Shown in pieces: positions 48,731 through 58,682 of a stretch of DNA of 64,000 bases (position 1 is the first letter of the stretch; each line of letters opens with the position of its first letter). Both the position numbers and the translations under genes were made by a program. The notes below the pieces were generated by a model. It did no database searches, was not told the DNA's origin, and saw nothing but the letters and a program-made list of their open reading frames with translations. The stretch is from Acidisoma cellulosilyticum (GTDB lineage: Bacteria; Pseudomonadota; Alphaproteobacteria; Acetobacterales; Acetobacteraceae): NCBI RefSeq assembly GCF_020621385.1, contig NZ_JAESVA010000013.1, forward strand, positions 81,104 to 145,103, given 5' to 3'.

Positions 48731-49318
48731 ATGGTTGAACCGGTTGAGGATCGTCTGGGTCAGCTCATGGCAGCGGCCCAGCGCGGTGACGCGGCTGCCT
48801 ATCGGCAGGTGCTGCGCGATGCGGTGCCCGCCATCGCGGCCGCTGCCCGCAGGCGCGGCGTGAGCGCCGATCAGGTAGAGGATGTAGTGCAGGAGGTGTT
48901 GATCACGCTTCATCGGGCGCGTGCGACCTATGATCCGACGCGGCCATTTCTGCCCTGGCTGCGGGCGATCGCGGATCGTCGTTCGATCGACCTTCTACGC
49001 CGCTCAGGCCGGCAGGCGGGGCGGGAAGTGCATGATCCCTTCGCTTATGAAAATTTCGCGTCAGACCATCAGGACGCCGACAATCGGCTGGAAGCCGATG
49101 ATCGCGCGCAGGCGCTGCGCCGCAATGTCGCCGATCTGCCGGCTGGTCAGCGGCAGGCGGCCGAGCGTCTGGGCCTGGCCGGCGAATCGCTGGAGGAGGC
49201 TGCGGCCGCGACCGGGCGGTCCAAAACCGCGCTGAAGGTCAATCTGCATCGTGCGTTGAAGGGATTGCGATTGCGCATGGGTGTGAAGGATCCGGCGGGG
49301 GAGGGTGACGATGTCTGA
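48731..49318 (+). CDS. ECF sigma factor (SigF-like, ECF16 group)
   Basis: A 195-residue sigma-70-family ECF factor. Region 2 is seen in DQVEDVVQEVLITLHRARATYDPTRPFLPWLRAIADRRSIDLLRR, and region 4 in LPAGQRQAAERLGLAGESLEEAAAATGRSKTALKVNLHRALKGLR. The gene overlaps the next one, which encodes a NrsF-type membrane anti-sigma factor, by 8 bases; this pairing, with the promoter at 48611, assigns it to the SigF/ECF16 group. Such systems respond to heavy metals or oxidative stress in Caulobacter; the signal here is not known. ATG at 48731. Confidence 0.88.
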   Translation: MVEPVEDRLGQLMAAAQRGDAAAYRQVLRDAVPAIAAAARRRGVSADQVEDVVQEVLITLHRARATYDPTRPFLPWLRAIADRRSIDLLRRSGRQAGREVHDPFAYENFASDHQDADNRLEADDRAQALRRNVADLPAGQRQAAERLGLAGESLEEAAAATGRSKTALKVNLHRALKGLRLRMGVKDPAGEGDDV

Positions 49319-49955
49319 GCCGATATCGCATCAGCAATTGATCGAAAAACTCAGCCGCGATCTTAAACCCGTGCGCCGCGTGCGCCCCGCGCGGCTGGTG
49401 CTCATCTGGCTTGTGGCGGTGGCGATTTTCGCTGATTTCTTGGCCGTCCGCGCGGATCTGCACGCCATGATGGCGGATTTGATGCTCGCACCCTATATGT
49501 GGCTTGCCGCTCTCAGCTCCGCGCTGACGGCGGTTTTGGCGGTGATCGCGGCTTTCATGACCGGCATGCCGGGGCGCAATCCGCGCTGGGCCTTGCTGCC
49601 GCTGCCCGCACTCGCCTGGTGGATTTTCGAGAGCGGCATGGGCTTCGCCCATATCTGGCGTCTGCCGGGCTTCCAGGATGCGACCATGGTTGCAGCCGAA
49701 TATGAGTTCGGCTTCATCCTTCTCGTCTCGCTGCCGCTGTCGGCGCTGCTGGTCGTGCTGTTAAGCCGGACGTTTCCCGTACGTCCCAATCTGACGGCGG
49801 CACTGGCCGGCTTGGCGGCGGCCGGGGCGGCGGCGACTCTGCTCAATTTCTTCCACGCCTATGACGGTTCGCTGTGCGATCTGGTCGGGCATGTGGCGGC
49901 AGTTGCGGTCGTCATCGGTCTCAATCGCCTGTTCGCCGGGCGGGTGTTCCGCTAG
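49311..49955 (+). CDS. NrsF-family (DUF1109) membrane anti-sigma factor
   Basis: A 214-residue inner-membrane protein with six hydrophobic segments and a short cytoplasmic N-terminus (HQQLIEKLSRDLKPVRRVRP), which fits DUF1109 proteins such as NrsF of Caulobacter. NrsF senses stress through cysteines; here one cysteine is seen near residue 190 (SLCDLVGH). ATG at 49311 follows GGGGGAGGG; an alternative GTG at 49305 exists. It overlaps the sigma factor gene, so the two proteins are made in balance. It should hold the sigma factor at the membrane until the signal comes. Confidence 0.85.
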   Translation: MSEPISHQQLIEKLSRDLKPVRRVRPARLVLIWLVAVAIFADFLAVRADLHAMMADLMLAPYMWLAALSSALTAVLAVIAAFMTGMPGRNPRWALLPLPALAWWIFESGMGFAHIWRLPGFQDATMVAAEYEFGFILLVSLPLSALLVVLLSRTFPVRPNLTAALAGLAAAGAAATLLNFFHAYDGSLCDLVGHVAAVAVVIGLNRLFAGRVFR

Positions 49956-49990
49956 ATTGACTACAATCGAAGGCCTGGAGGAGAGGCGCG

Positions 49991-50422
49991 ATGAGCGAGA
50001 CCTATGACAGTGATTTCTATGCCTGGGCGAATGAGCAGGCGGCGTTGCTGCGGGCCGGCCGGCTGGCGGATGCCGATATCGCGAATATCGCTGAGGAAAT
50101 CGAAAGCATGGGACGGAGCGAGAAGCGTGAGCTGATCAACCGGCTGGCTCTGCTGATCCAGCACCTGTTGAAATGGCAGTATCAGCCGGATCGCCGCGGC
50201 AAAAGCTGGCGTGTGACGATTATGAACAATCGCAGACAGTTAGTCCGGCATTTGCGGGACAACCCGAGCCTTAAGGCACTTTTGCCGCAAGCGGTAACGG
50301 ACGCCTATGGTGATGCTGTGTTGGACGTCGTGGTTGAAACGGGGCTCGATGACAGCGTGTTCCCAAGCGGCTGCCCCTGGAGTTTCGACCAGATCATGGA
50401 CCAAGACTTCTGGCCGGTCTGA
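49991..50422 (+). CDS. DUF29 family protein
   Basis: A 143-residue protein of the DUF29 family: YDSDFYAWANEQAALLRAGRLADADIANIAEEIESMGRSEKRELINRLALLIQHLLKWQYQP is the diagnostic N-terminal block, and the C-terminal part ends in CPWSFDQIMDQDFWPV. DUF29 proteins are common in alphaproteobacteria and cyanobacteria; their job is unknown. A GGAGGAGAGG site precedes ATG at 49991. It overlaps the next gene, which seems to start at CTG within its stop codon. Confidence 0.9.
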   Translation: MSETYDSDFYAWANEQAALLRAGRLADADIANIAEEIESMGRSEKRELINRLALLIQHLLKWQYQPDRRGKSWRVTIMNNRRQLVRHLRDNPSLKALLPQAVTDAYGDAVLDVVVETGLDDSVFPSGCPWSFDQIMDQDFWPV

Positions 50423-50829
50423 GCGCGCTATTCGCCGGCGACTGGGTTCTGCGCCGTCGCATTCAGGACCGAAAGGCGGGTGCGCTGGGTTTGATGGCGG
50501 GCAAGGCCCGCTTCACGCCAGAGGCCGGCGGTATCCGCTTTTCCGAAAGCGGCATTCTGACACTCGGCGCTGTCGTCATGAATGCCGCGCGGGACTATCG
50601 GTTCGAGATCGTCGGGCCCGATCGTTTCCTGGTCTTCTTCGACGACGGGCGATTGTTTCATGACGCGCAGTTGAGCGATGACGGCGCTGCCTGCGTCACC
50701 CATGACTGCGCACCCGATCTCTATCGCGGGCGCTACCGCATGGACGGGCCCGACCGCTGGCGCCTGTCCTGGCGCGTTACCGGGCCGCGCAAGGATCTGG
50801 TCATCGCCACCGTCTTTTCACGAGCCTGA
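50419..50829 (+). CDS. DUF6314 family protein, probable CTG start
   Basis: The frame encodes a 136-residue DUF6314-type protein: GDWVLRRRIQDRKAG at the N-terminus, GKARFTP, RFSESGILTLG, RDYRFEI, FFDDGRLFHDAQL, ACVTHDCAPDLYRGRY and WRVTGPRKDLVIATVF. The first normal start codons lie only at 50491 and 50494 and would delete the conserved GDWxLRRxI block. Upstream the frame is open without ATG, GTG or TTG back to a stop at 50352, but CTG at 50419 overlaps the DUF29 stop codon (CTGA), in the way ATGA does. The gene thus most likely starts at CTG by translational coupling. Its end overlaps the convergent DUF1223 gene by 12 bases. Confidence 0.65.
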   Translation: MSALFAGDWVLRRRIQDRKAGALGLMAGKARFTPEAGGIRFSESGILTLGAVVMNAARDYRFEIVGPDRFLVFFDDGRLFHDAQLSDDGAACVTHDCAPDLYRGRYRMDGPDRWRLSWRVTGPRKDLVIATVFSRA

Positions 50830-51528
50830 CGCGGGAAGGGTTGCGGCCGACAGGATAAGGCCGTCGGCGCGCTGCACGAGCACGGCGATGCGCTCACCCC
50901 TTGGCCTTTGGATCGTGACTTGAGCCGGCTGACCGGTCCAGGCACCAAGGTTCTGGATTGACCGGACAATATCGACCTCGGTCTCGGTCAGGCCATCATT
51001 CTCCCCGCGCCCGATCGCCGTTCTGTGGCTGTCGTCGAATCCCACGAGCCAGATGGCGGCACTGCCCTGACCCGGCCCGACCGTGACCTGAACTTGCGTG
51101 CCACGCGCGCTGAGCGAGACGGCGACAGGTGCGGCCGCTTGCCGGTCGGCTTGCGCCGCGCCGATGGCGGTCTGCACATCGGCGCGGGCCGATCCGATGG
51201 CCTGTTCCGATCCGCCGATGACCAGTTGCGGTGTGTAGACTTCCGTATGCAGGGCGCTTGCGTAGAACTCCTGCCGCTCTGTTGCGCGTCCCAGCGAAAA
51301 GGGATCGTGCCAGCCGAGCCGGTCCCAGTAATCGACGTGGAAATCGAGCAAAAGCAGATCGGGCCTGCTGCGTTTCAACTCGGCCATATAGGCGTCGGCG
51401 GGCGGGCAGGAGGAGCAGCCCTGGGAGGTGAAGAGTTCCAGCACCAGCGGATTGTCGGCAGCTTTGGCCGGTAGCGCCGAGAGGGCGAGGCCTGCCGCAC
51501 CCAGCATCAGGGCAGTGATGGCACGCAT
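50818..51528 (-). CDS. DUF1223 thioredoxin-fold secreted protein
   Basis: A 236-residue protein. Residues 1-23 are a Sec signal ending AKA. The mature chain begins PLVLELFTSQGCSSCPPADAYMAEL, with a CSSC pair in a thioredoxin-fold site, followed by DFHVDYWDRLGWHDPFSLGRATERQEFYASAL and YTPQLVIGG, the DUF1223 signature. These proteins are of unknown function but are probably periplasmic thiol proteins. It overlaps the 3' end of the DUF6314 gene on the opposite strand. ATG at 51528. Confidence 0.88.
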   Translation of the reverse strand: MRAITALMLGAAGLALSALPAKAADNPLVLELFTSQGCSSCPPADAYMAELKRSRPDLLLLDFHVDYWDRLGWHDPFSLGRATERQEFYASALHTEVYTPQLVIGGSEQAIGSARADVQTAIGAAQADRQAAAPVAVSLSARGTQVQVTVGPGQGSAAIWLVGFDDSHRTAIGRGENDGLTETEVDIVRSIQNLGAWTGQPAQVTIQRPRGERIAVLVQRADGLILSAATLPASGS

Positions 51529-51582
51529 GGACGAAACCCTTTCCTTGGTCTTGTCCCTTATTCGCCTGATCTCGTCTGAAGG

Positions 51583-52656
51583 TTACCCGAGACGCCGCGC
51601 TAAGCGGATACCGCAGCGCCGTGCCGGGTCTTCGATCAGCCGCCAGGTCAAGCTGGCGAGGGTCAGCAGGGTGCCGATAACAAGAACGGTCCAGACCAAG
51701 GCCGTCAAACCTTGACCGAGGGTCAAACCCAATGCGGCCAGCAGCCGCTTCGGCGGCATCAGGCCGGAAAACAGGGCGATGACGGTCGGATGGAGCAGAT
51801 AGACGGAGAAGGAAATCTGGCCGAGCCAGTACCAGACTGGTCCTGACAAAGCCCGGCTCAAAACGCCCCGCTCGGCCGCCAAAGCGTAGATGAGCAGCGC
51901 GGCGGGTATCGGAAACAGAGCCAGATGTCGCAGCAGAACGGTGACCGCCATTAGACCCACGGCCGCCAGTTCCAGGCTTGTCGCGAGACGCGTGCGTGGG
52001 CGGGGGAAGAGCAAGGTCATCTGCTGCACCATCATGCCCAGGGCGAAGCCGGAGAGGCCGCGCGCGATGGCAGGCCAACCCCAGACCATCTCCGAATGGG
52101 TATGACGCTCGTACAAGACGGCGATGACCAGGGCCGCCAGGCTGACCACCAGAGTCATGCGCCGCAGAACCAGGATGGCGAGCGGGAAAAGCAGGTAGCA
52201 CAGCATTTCCACGCCGATCGACCAGCTGGCGACATTCCAGTTGGGTTCATGAAGCAGATAAGGCTGCAGCAGCAGGGCGACGATCGGCAGACTGGCCAGA
52301 TGATCTGTCACCAGGGGCAGGCCCTCGATCCATTGCTGTCTCACCCAGATCGCCAGGATAATGGCGAGCACGAACCAATGCAGCGGGTAGATGCGGAAAA
52401 TACGGCGAATGAAGAAATCGCCCGTGCTGCTCGACGTCATGTCCCGATGGACGGCCGTGATGACGAAGCCCGACAGCACGAAAAAGACGTCGACGCCGAC
52501 ATAGCCCGGGCCGAACAGCCAGGCCGCGTAGTCATAGCCGCCCACACTCAGCCCGAATTGCAGATGATGCCCCACCACCCATAGCGCCATGATGCCGCGG
52601 ATGGAGGTCAGCGCCCGGTTCTGATGGCGGAGCGGCGCGCCGGTTTCGGTGGTCAC
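51583..52656 (-). CDS. acyltransferase family 3 (OafA/YrhL-like) membrane protein
   Basis: A 357-residue inner-membrane protein with about ten hydrophobic segments. Its N-terminal ALTSIRGIMALWVVGHHLQFG has the catalytic-type histidine, and RPGYVGVDVFFVLSGFVIT-like GPGYVGVDVFFVLSGFVIT is the acyltransferase_3 core motif. It transfers an acyl (often acetyl) group to sugar hydroxyls of LPS or exopolysaccharide. The start is GTG at 52656, which overlaps the stop codon of thiD (GTGA), so it is translated with the operon. Its location in the thiD-glmM unit is not usual. Confidence 0.88.
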   Translation of the reverse strand: MTTETGAPLRHQNRALTSIRGIMALWVVGHHLQFGLSVGGYDYAAWLFGPGYVGVDVFFVLSGFVITAVHRDMTSSSTGDFFIRRIFRIYPLHWFVLAIILAIWVRQQWIEGLPLVTDHLASLPIVALLLQPYLLHEPNWNVASWSIGVEMLCYLLFPLAILVLRRMTLVVSLAALVIAVLYERHTHSEMVWGWPAIARGLSGFALGMMVQQMTLLFPRPRTRLATSLELAAVGLMAVTVLLRHLALFPIPAALLIYALAAERGVLSRALSGPVWYWLGQISFSVYLLHPTVIALFSGLMPPKRLLAALGLTLGQGLTALVWTVLVIGTLLTLASLTWRLIEDPARRCGIRLARRLG

Positions 52657-53483
52657 TGCACTCGTAAAGCAGCGATGCGGCTTGGATCGACCGTCACGTT
52701 ATGGCCGAGCGGGCCGTGGCCGCCGCCGAGGCCAGGGGCCGCGCGGATGGCGGCCGCCACATAGGCGCAAGCGCGGCGGATCGCGTCCTCCAGACCCATG
52801 CCCTGGGCCAGGCCCGTCGCGATGGCGCTGGCCAGCGTGCAGCCGGTGCCGTGGGTATTGAGCGAAGCAATCCGTTCGCCGGTGATGGCGACGATGCCGT
52901 CGCGCGTGGCGAGCAGATCCGTCAACGTCTCACCGGTCAGATGACCGCCTTTGACGAGGACTGCCTGCGCACCGGTCGCGAGCAATGCCTGGGCGGCCTC
53001 ACGCTGGGCGGCTTCATCACGGATCTGCCGTCCCAGGAGCAGTTCGGCTTCGGGGATATTCGGCGTGATGACGGTCGCGAGCGGCAGCAGGCGCGATTTC
53101 AAGGCCGCGAGCGCGTCTTCCGATTGCAGCCGGTCGCCGCTGGTCGCGACCATGACCGGATCCATGACGAAGGGCAGCCGGGGCGACAGGCGGGAGACGA
53201 AATCGGCCACCGCCAGAATGCTGGCCGTGTCGGGTAGCATGCCGGTCTTGATCGCGTCCGCGCCGATATCGCTCATCACCGCATCGATCTGGGCGGTCAG
53301 AAAGTCCGGCGGCACCGGCAGCACGGCGGTTACGCCCCGCGTATTCTGCGCGGTCAGTGCCGTCAGCGCCGTGGTCGCGAAGCCGCCGAGCGCCATGACG
53401 GATTTAATATCGGCCTGAATGCCCGCACCACCGCCACTGTCAGACCCGGCGATGACGAGGACGCGACCCTGAGACGAAGGCAT
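52653..53483 (-). CDS. thiD: hydroxymethylpyrimidine/phosphomethylpyrimidine kinase
   Basis: A 276-residue ribokinase-family enzyme: VLVIAGSDSGGGAGIQADIKSVMALGGF at the start (HMP-binding motif), VMDPVMVATSG, NIPEAELLLG, VLVKGGHLTG, and the anion-hole motif NTHGTGCTLASAIA with the catalytic Cys/Asp region. It phosphorylates HMP and then HMP-P in thiamine synthesis. It overlaps glmM (ATGA) at its start and the acyltransferase at its end. No other thiamine gene and no TPP riboswitch is near; in this family of bacteria thiD is often found with glmM. Confidence 0.95.
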   Translation of the reverse strand: MPSSQGRVLVIAGSDSGGGAGIQADIKSVMALGGFATTALTALTAQNTRGVTAVLPVPPDFLTAQIDAVMSDIGADAIKTGMLPDTASILAVADFVSRLSPRLPFVMDPVMVATSGDRLQSEDALAALKSRLLPLATVITPNIPEAELLLGRQIRDEAAQREAAQALLATGAQAVLVKGGHLTGETLTDLLATRDGIVAITGERIASLNTHGTGCTLASAIATGLAQGMGLEDAIRRACAYVAAAIRAAPGLGGGHGPLGHNVTVDPSRIAALRVQ

Positions 53484-54880
53484 CAGGCGGCGTTTTCCGG
53501 CGCGCGGGCGACGGCCGCGATGACCTCGCAGAGTTCGCCCACGATGCGGGCGATGAGTGCCTTGTCATCGGCCTCCGCCATGACGCGGATCAGCGGCTCG
53601 GTGCCGCTGGGGCGGATCAGCAGCCGCCCTTCGGGCCCAAGCGCCGCTTCGGCCGCGAGGATGGCCGATTTGACGCGTTCGTCGATGAGCGGCGAGGGGC
53701 CCGCGAAACGGACATTGCGCAGAAGCTGCGGCGAGGGCTGAAAGACGCGGCAGACTTCCGAGGCCGGCTTGCCCTGGCGCACCAGCACCGCGAGCACCTG
53801 CAGGGCCGCGACCAGCCCGTCACCGGTCGTCGAGAAATCCGACAGGATGACATGGCCCGACTGCTCGCCGCCGAGATTGAGGCCAAGGGCGCGCATGCGT
53901 TCCGCGACATAACGGTCACCCACTTGGGTGCGGTGCAGATCCAGCCCCAAATTCCGGAGATATTTCTGCAGGCCGAGATTGGACATGACGGTCGCGACGA
54001 TCCCGCCGCCCTGCAGCCGGTCGGTCTTGGCCCAGAAGCCCGCGATCAGCGCCAGGATCTGGTCGCCGTCGATGATCTCGCCATGCTCGTCCGACATGAT
54101 GAGCCGGTCGGCATCGCCGTCCAGTGCGATGCCGATATCGGCGCCGTGTTCGACGACGGCGGTGCAGAGATTGTCGGGTGCCGTCGATCCGCAACCGCGG
54201 TTGATATTGAAGCCGTCGGGTGAGACGCCGAGCGGAATGACCTGCGCGCCGAGTTCCCATAGCGCCGTCGGCGCGACGCGATAGGCGGCGCCGTTCGCGC
54301 AATCGAGCACGATCTTCAAGCCGTCGAGGCGCAGACCCTTGGGGAAGGTGCCCTTCACGCCCTCGATATAACGGCCGGCCGCGTCATTCAGGCGGCGGGC
54401 ACGACCGAGTTCGTCGGGCTTGGCGAGCTGGCCGGCGAGGTCGGATTTCATCTCGGCCTCAATCTCGGCCTCATGCGCGTCCGACAGCTTCACCCCGTCA
54501 GGGCCGAACAGCTTGATGCCATTATCCTCGAAAGGATTATGGGAGGCCGAGATCATGACGCCGAGATCGGCGCGCAGGCTGCGTGTCAGCAGGGCGATGG
54601 CGGGGGTCGGCAAGGGGCCGGCGAGCACGACATCCATGCCGGCAGACAGGAAACCCGCCGTCAGCGCCTGCTCGATCATATAGCCGGACAGCCGCGTGTC
54701 CTTGCCGATAAGGACCTGATGGCGGTAGCTGCCGCGGGTGAACATCAGCCCGGCCGCCTGGCCCAGGCGCAGCGCCGTCTCCACCGTCATGGGATGGGAA
54801 TTGGCGCGGCCGCGAATGCCGTCCGTGCCGAACAGGGCGCGCGCAGGCGCGAGCTTCGGGCCTTCGGTGCGGTTGCTCAT
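53483..54880 (-). CDS. glmM: phosphoglucosamine mutase
   Basis: A 465-residue enzyme that makes glucosamine-1-phosphate for peptidoglycan and LPS. Motifs: [12 protein letters not shown] at residues 17-27, the phosphoserine Ser113 in [12 protein letters not shown], the metal-binding loop ALDGDADRL, the sugar-binding GGEQSGHVI and the phosphate-binding [12 protein letters not shown]. It has about 14 extra residues at the N-terminus. ATG at 54880. A ParE-type toxin-antitoxin pair separates it from folP, which usually precedes it in this order. Confidence 0.96.
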   Translation of the reverse strand: MSNRTEGPKLAPARALFGTDGIRGRANSHPMTVETALRLGQAAGLMFTRGSYRHQVLIGKDTRLSGYMIEQALTAGFLSAGMDVVLAGPLPTPAIALLTRSLRADLGVMISASHNPFEDNGIKLFGPDGVKLSDAHEAEIEAEMKSDLAGQLAKPDELGRARRLNDAAGRYIEGVKGTFPKGLRLDGLKIVLDCANGAAYRVAPTALWELGAQVIPLGVSPDGFNINRGCGSTAPDNLCTAVVEHGADIGIALDGDADRLIMSDEHGEIIDGDQILALIAGFWAKTDRLQGGGIVATVMSNLGLQKYLRNLGLDLHRTQVGDRYVAERMRALGLNLGGEQSGHVILSDFSTTGDGLVAALQVLAVLVRQGKPASEVCRVFQPSPQLLRNVRFAGPSPLIDERVKSAILAAEAALGPEGRLLIRPSGTEPLIRVMAEADDKALIARIVGELCEVIAAVARAPENAA

Positions 54881-55005
54881 GGGTTTATCCGCCTCGTGTC
54901 AAACAGTCTCAAGCGCGCTTGGTGTAGCGATGCGCTGGCGGACAGGCAATTCAGGGCTGGTATCAGTCGGTTTCGAGAAGGGGGATGGCGGCGGCTGACC
55001 AAGGC

Positions 55006-55284
55006 TTATTGGAGCGGCCATTGCCGGGAGGTATGGATGATCGTCAGGATGAAGATTTCATCGTCCCGAATGTCATAGACCAACCGATAGTTTTCGTGTG
55101 GATGAAGCTCGCGCGTTTCAGGAAGAATGCCGCGCCGGCCAAGGAACGGAAACTCCGCTAGTCTCTGGGCAGCTGCGGAGAAGGTTTGGTCGAGCCGGAC
55201 AGCGGCGTCCAGGTTATCCTGCGCGATGTAGTCATAGATCTGCGCGCGATCCCGGTCCGCGTCTTCCGTCCAGTAAACCTTCAA
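55006..55284 (-). CDS. ParE/RelE-superfamily toxin
   Basis: A 92-residue protein with the ParE fold: KVYWTEDADRDRAQIYDYIAQDNLDAA as the N-terminal strand-helix-helix, FPFLGRRG, and HENYRLVYDIRDDEIFILTIIHTSRQWP at the end with the core Arg/Tyr residues. ParE members act on gyrase, RelE members on mRNA; sequence leans to ParE. The start overlaps the antitoxin stop codon by ATGA. It lies between folP and glmM on the same strand. Confidence 0.85.
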   Translation of the reverse strand: MKVYWTEDADRDRAQIYDYIAQDNLDAAVRLDQTFSAAAQRLAEFPFLGRRGILPETRELHPHENYRLVYDIRDDEIFILTIIHTSRQWPLQ

Positions 55285-55556
55285 GCGCCACGTGGGGCGT
55301 TTCGGCGGGCGGCAAAATCCGCTTCGACCTCGTCATTGGACCGGAACCGGCCAGCAGCCAAGGATTGGCGGGCCTTCTCAACCTTCAGCCGAACGAAATC
55401 CTCATAGGCCCGGGCCTCTTTCTGGCGTGCCACGAACTCTCGCATGAATTCCTCGATGATATCCGAGGGGCCGCGGTCGGCGGCTTTTGCTTCGGCCAGA
55501 AAATCGTTCTGGAGTTCGGTATCGACAGTGAGCGTCAGACTGGTTTCTTGCGACAT
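55281..55556 (-). CDS. antitoxin of the ParE-type pair
   Basis: A 91-residue antitoxin, starting MSQETSLTLTVDTELQNDFLAEAKAADRGPS, a ribbon-helix-helix pattern (beta strand SLTLTV, then two helices), followed by an acidic, helical C-terminus that would wrap the toxin. The closest named types are DinJ/RelB and ParD. ATG at 55556 is chosen since the residues before it are unlike any antitoxin; its ribosome-binding site is weak. It overlaps the toxin gene. Confidence 0.8.
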   Translation of the reverse strand: MSQETSLTLTVDTELQNDFLAEAKAADRGPSDIIEEFMREFVARQKEARAYEDFVRLKVEKARQSLAAGRFRSNDEVEADFAARRNAPRGA

Positions 55557-55641
55557 CGCGATGGACCCGCTGTGAGATCGCCAGGATAGCAAATCTGGGC
55601 TCAGGTTCGGAAACTGAAAACGCGGCGGAGGGCTGGCTGCA

Positions 55642-56475
55642 TCAGACGGAAAGCCCCTGCCACACGCGCACTGCCTGCACCGTCTCCGGCACGTCATGCA
55701 CGCGCAGGATCGCTGCCCCCTGGGTCAGCGCGAACAGGGCTGCCGCCAGCGAACCGCCGAGGCGCTGGGCCGAGACCGGCTCGCCCGATAACTGGCCGAT
55801 GAAACCCTTTCGCGACAGACCGATGAGCATGGGGAAGCCCAGCGTCCGAAGCGGCGCCAGGTTGCGCATCAGGTCGATATTCTGCGCGCCGACCTTGGCG
55901 AAGCCGAAGCCGGGGTCGGTCACGATCGCCTCCCGCGGCAGACCGGCGGCCATCGCGGCCGCGATCTGGCTGCCGAGTTCGTCCGCAACCTCCTGCCCGA
56001 TATCGCGGTAGCGGTTGAGGTCGTTCATCGTCGCGGGCGTGCCGCGCATATGCATCAGCACGGTCGGCGCGCAGCGGTCCGCGACCAGTTTCAGGGCGGC
56101 CGGATCATGGGCGAGCGCCGTCACGTCATTGACGATGCGCGCCCCGGCATCGAGAGCGGCCGCCATGGTGCTGGCATTGCGGGTATCGACCGAGATGACG
56201 GCGCCGCGTTCCGCCAGGGCGCGGATCGCGGGCAGGATTCTGCGGCATTCCTCGGCAGGATCGACTGGCAGCGCGCCCGGGCGGGTGCTTTCCCCGCCGA
56301 TATCCAGAATATCGGCCCCGGCCGCGAGCATTGCCTGACCAGCGACAAGCGCTGCCGCGTCCTGAAAATGCCGGCCGCCGTCGCTGAAACTATCGGGCGT
56401 GACATTCAGAATCCCCATGATGAGGGGACGGTCGAGCGTGAGGCCAGCCCAGTGCGACGGTCTGCGAGGTTCCAT
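55642..56475 (-). CDS. folP: dihydropteroate synthase
   Basis: A 277-residue TIM-barrel enzyme of folate synthesis: LIMGILNVTPDSFSDGG (pterin and Mg site), DILDIGGESTRPGA, SVDTRNASTMAAAL, RIVNDVTALA, VLMHMRGTP, TDPGFGFAKVGAQNIDLM and GLSRKGFIG near the end. It joins p-aminobenzoate to the pterin diphosphate and is the sulphonamide target. ATG at 56475 is used; the frame runs on into the ftsH terminator and gene, which cannot be coding. The start comes 16 bases after the ftsH terminator stem. Confidence 0.95.
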   Translation of the reverse strand: MEPRRPSHWAGLTLDRPLIMGILNVTPDSFSDGGRHFQDAAALVAGQAMLAAGADILDIGGESTRPGALPVDPAEECRRILPAIRALAERGAVISVDTRNASTMAAALDAGARIVNDVTALAHDPAALKLVADRCAPTVLMHMRGTPATMNDLNRYRDIGQEVADELGSQIAAAMAAGLPREAIVTDPGFGFAKVGAQNIDLMRNLAPLRTLGFPMLIGLSRKGFIGQLSGEPVSAQRLGGSLAAALFALTQGAAILRVHDVPETVQAVRVWQGLSV

Positions 56476-56490
56476 GCCGCGCCAGATAGC

Positions 56491-56520
56491 AAAAACCCCC
56501 GGTCTTGGGGACCGGGGGCT
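56491..56520 (-). terminator. ftsH terminator
   Basis: CCCCCGGTC and GACCGGGGG around a 5-base loop, followed on the minus strand by TTTTT. It stands 26 bases after the ftsH stop codon and 16 bases before the folP start. Confidence 0.92.
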
Positions 56521-56545
56521 GTTGCAGATCAAACGGGCGCGGCGA

Positions 56546-58486
<1,941 letters not shown>

Positions 58487-58682
58487 TACTTCATCCAGTT
58501 CCTAACCGGCATAGCGGCATTGCCCGAGCCGGCCCGTTTCCCTCAGCATGGAGCGAAAACGGGTTCTAGCATCGGAAGGCCTTCCACCCAAGGCGAGACC
58601 TCAGCCCATAATATTCCGCCTTGTCACCTTAAAGATAGGAAGTCTTTCAACGAAGCGCAGCCCCTATCTCGCGGTGGCGCTG

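Noticed and set aside
53484..53620. TPP riboswitch before thiD
   Set aside because: thiD starts inside the stop codon of glmM; there is no leader and no thi-box.
58487..58682. Heat-shock (sigma-32) promoter before ftsH
   Set aside because: TTGAAA and TATCTT-like words occur but not at a correct spacing.
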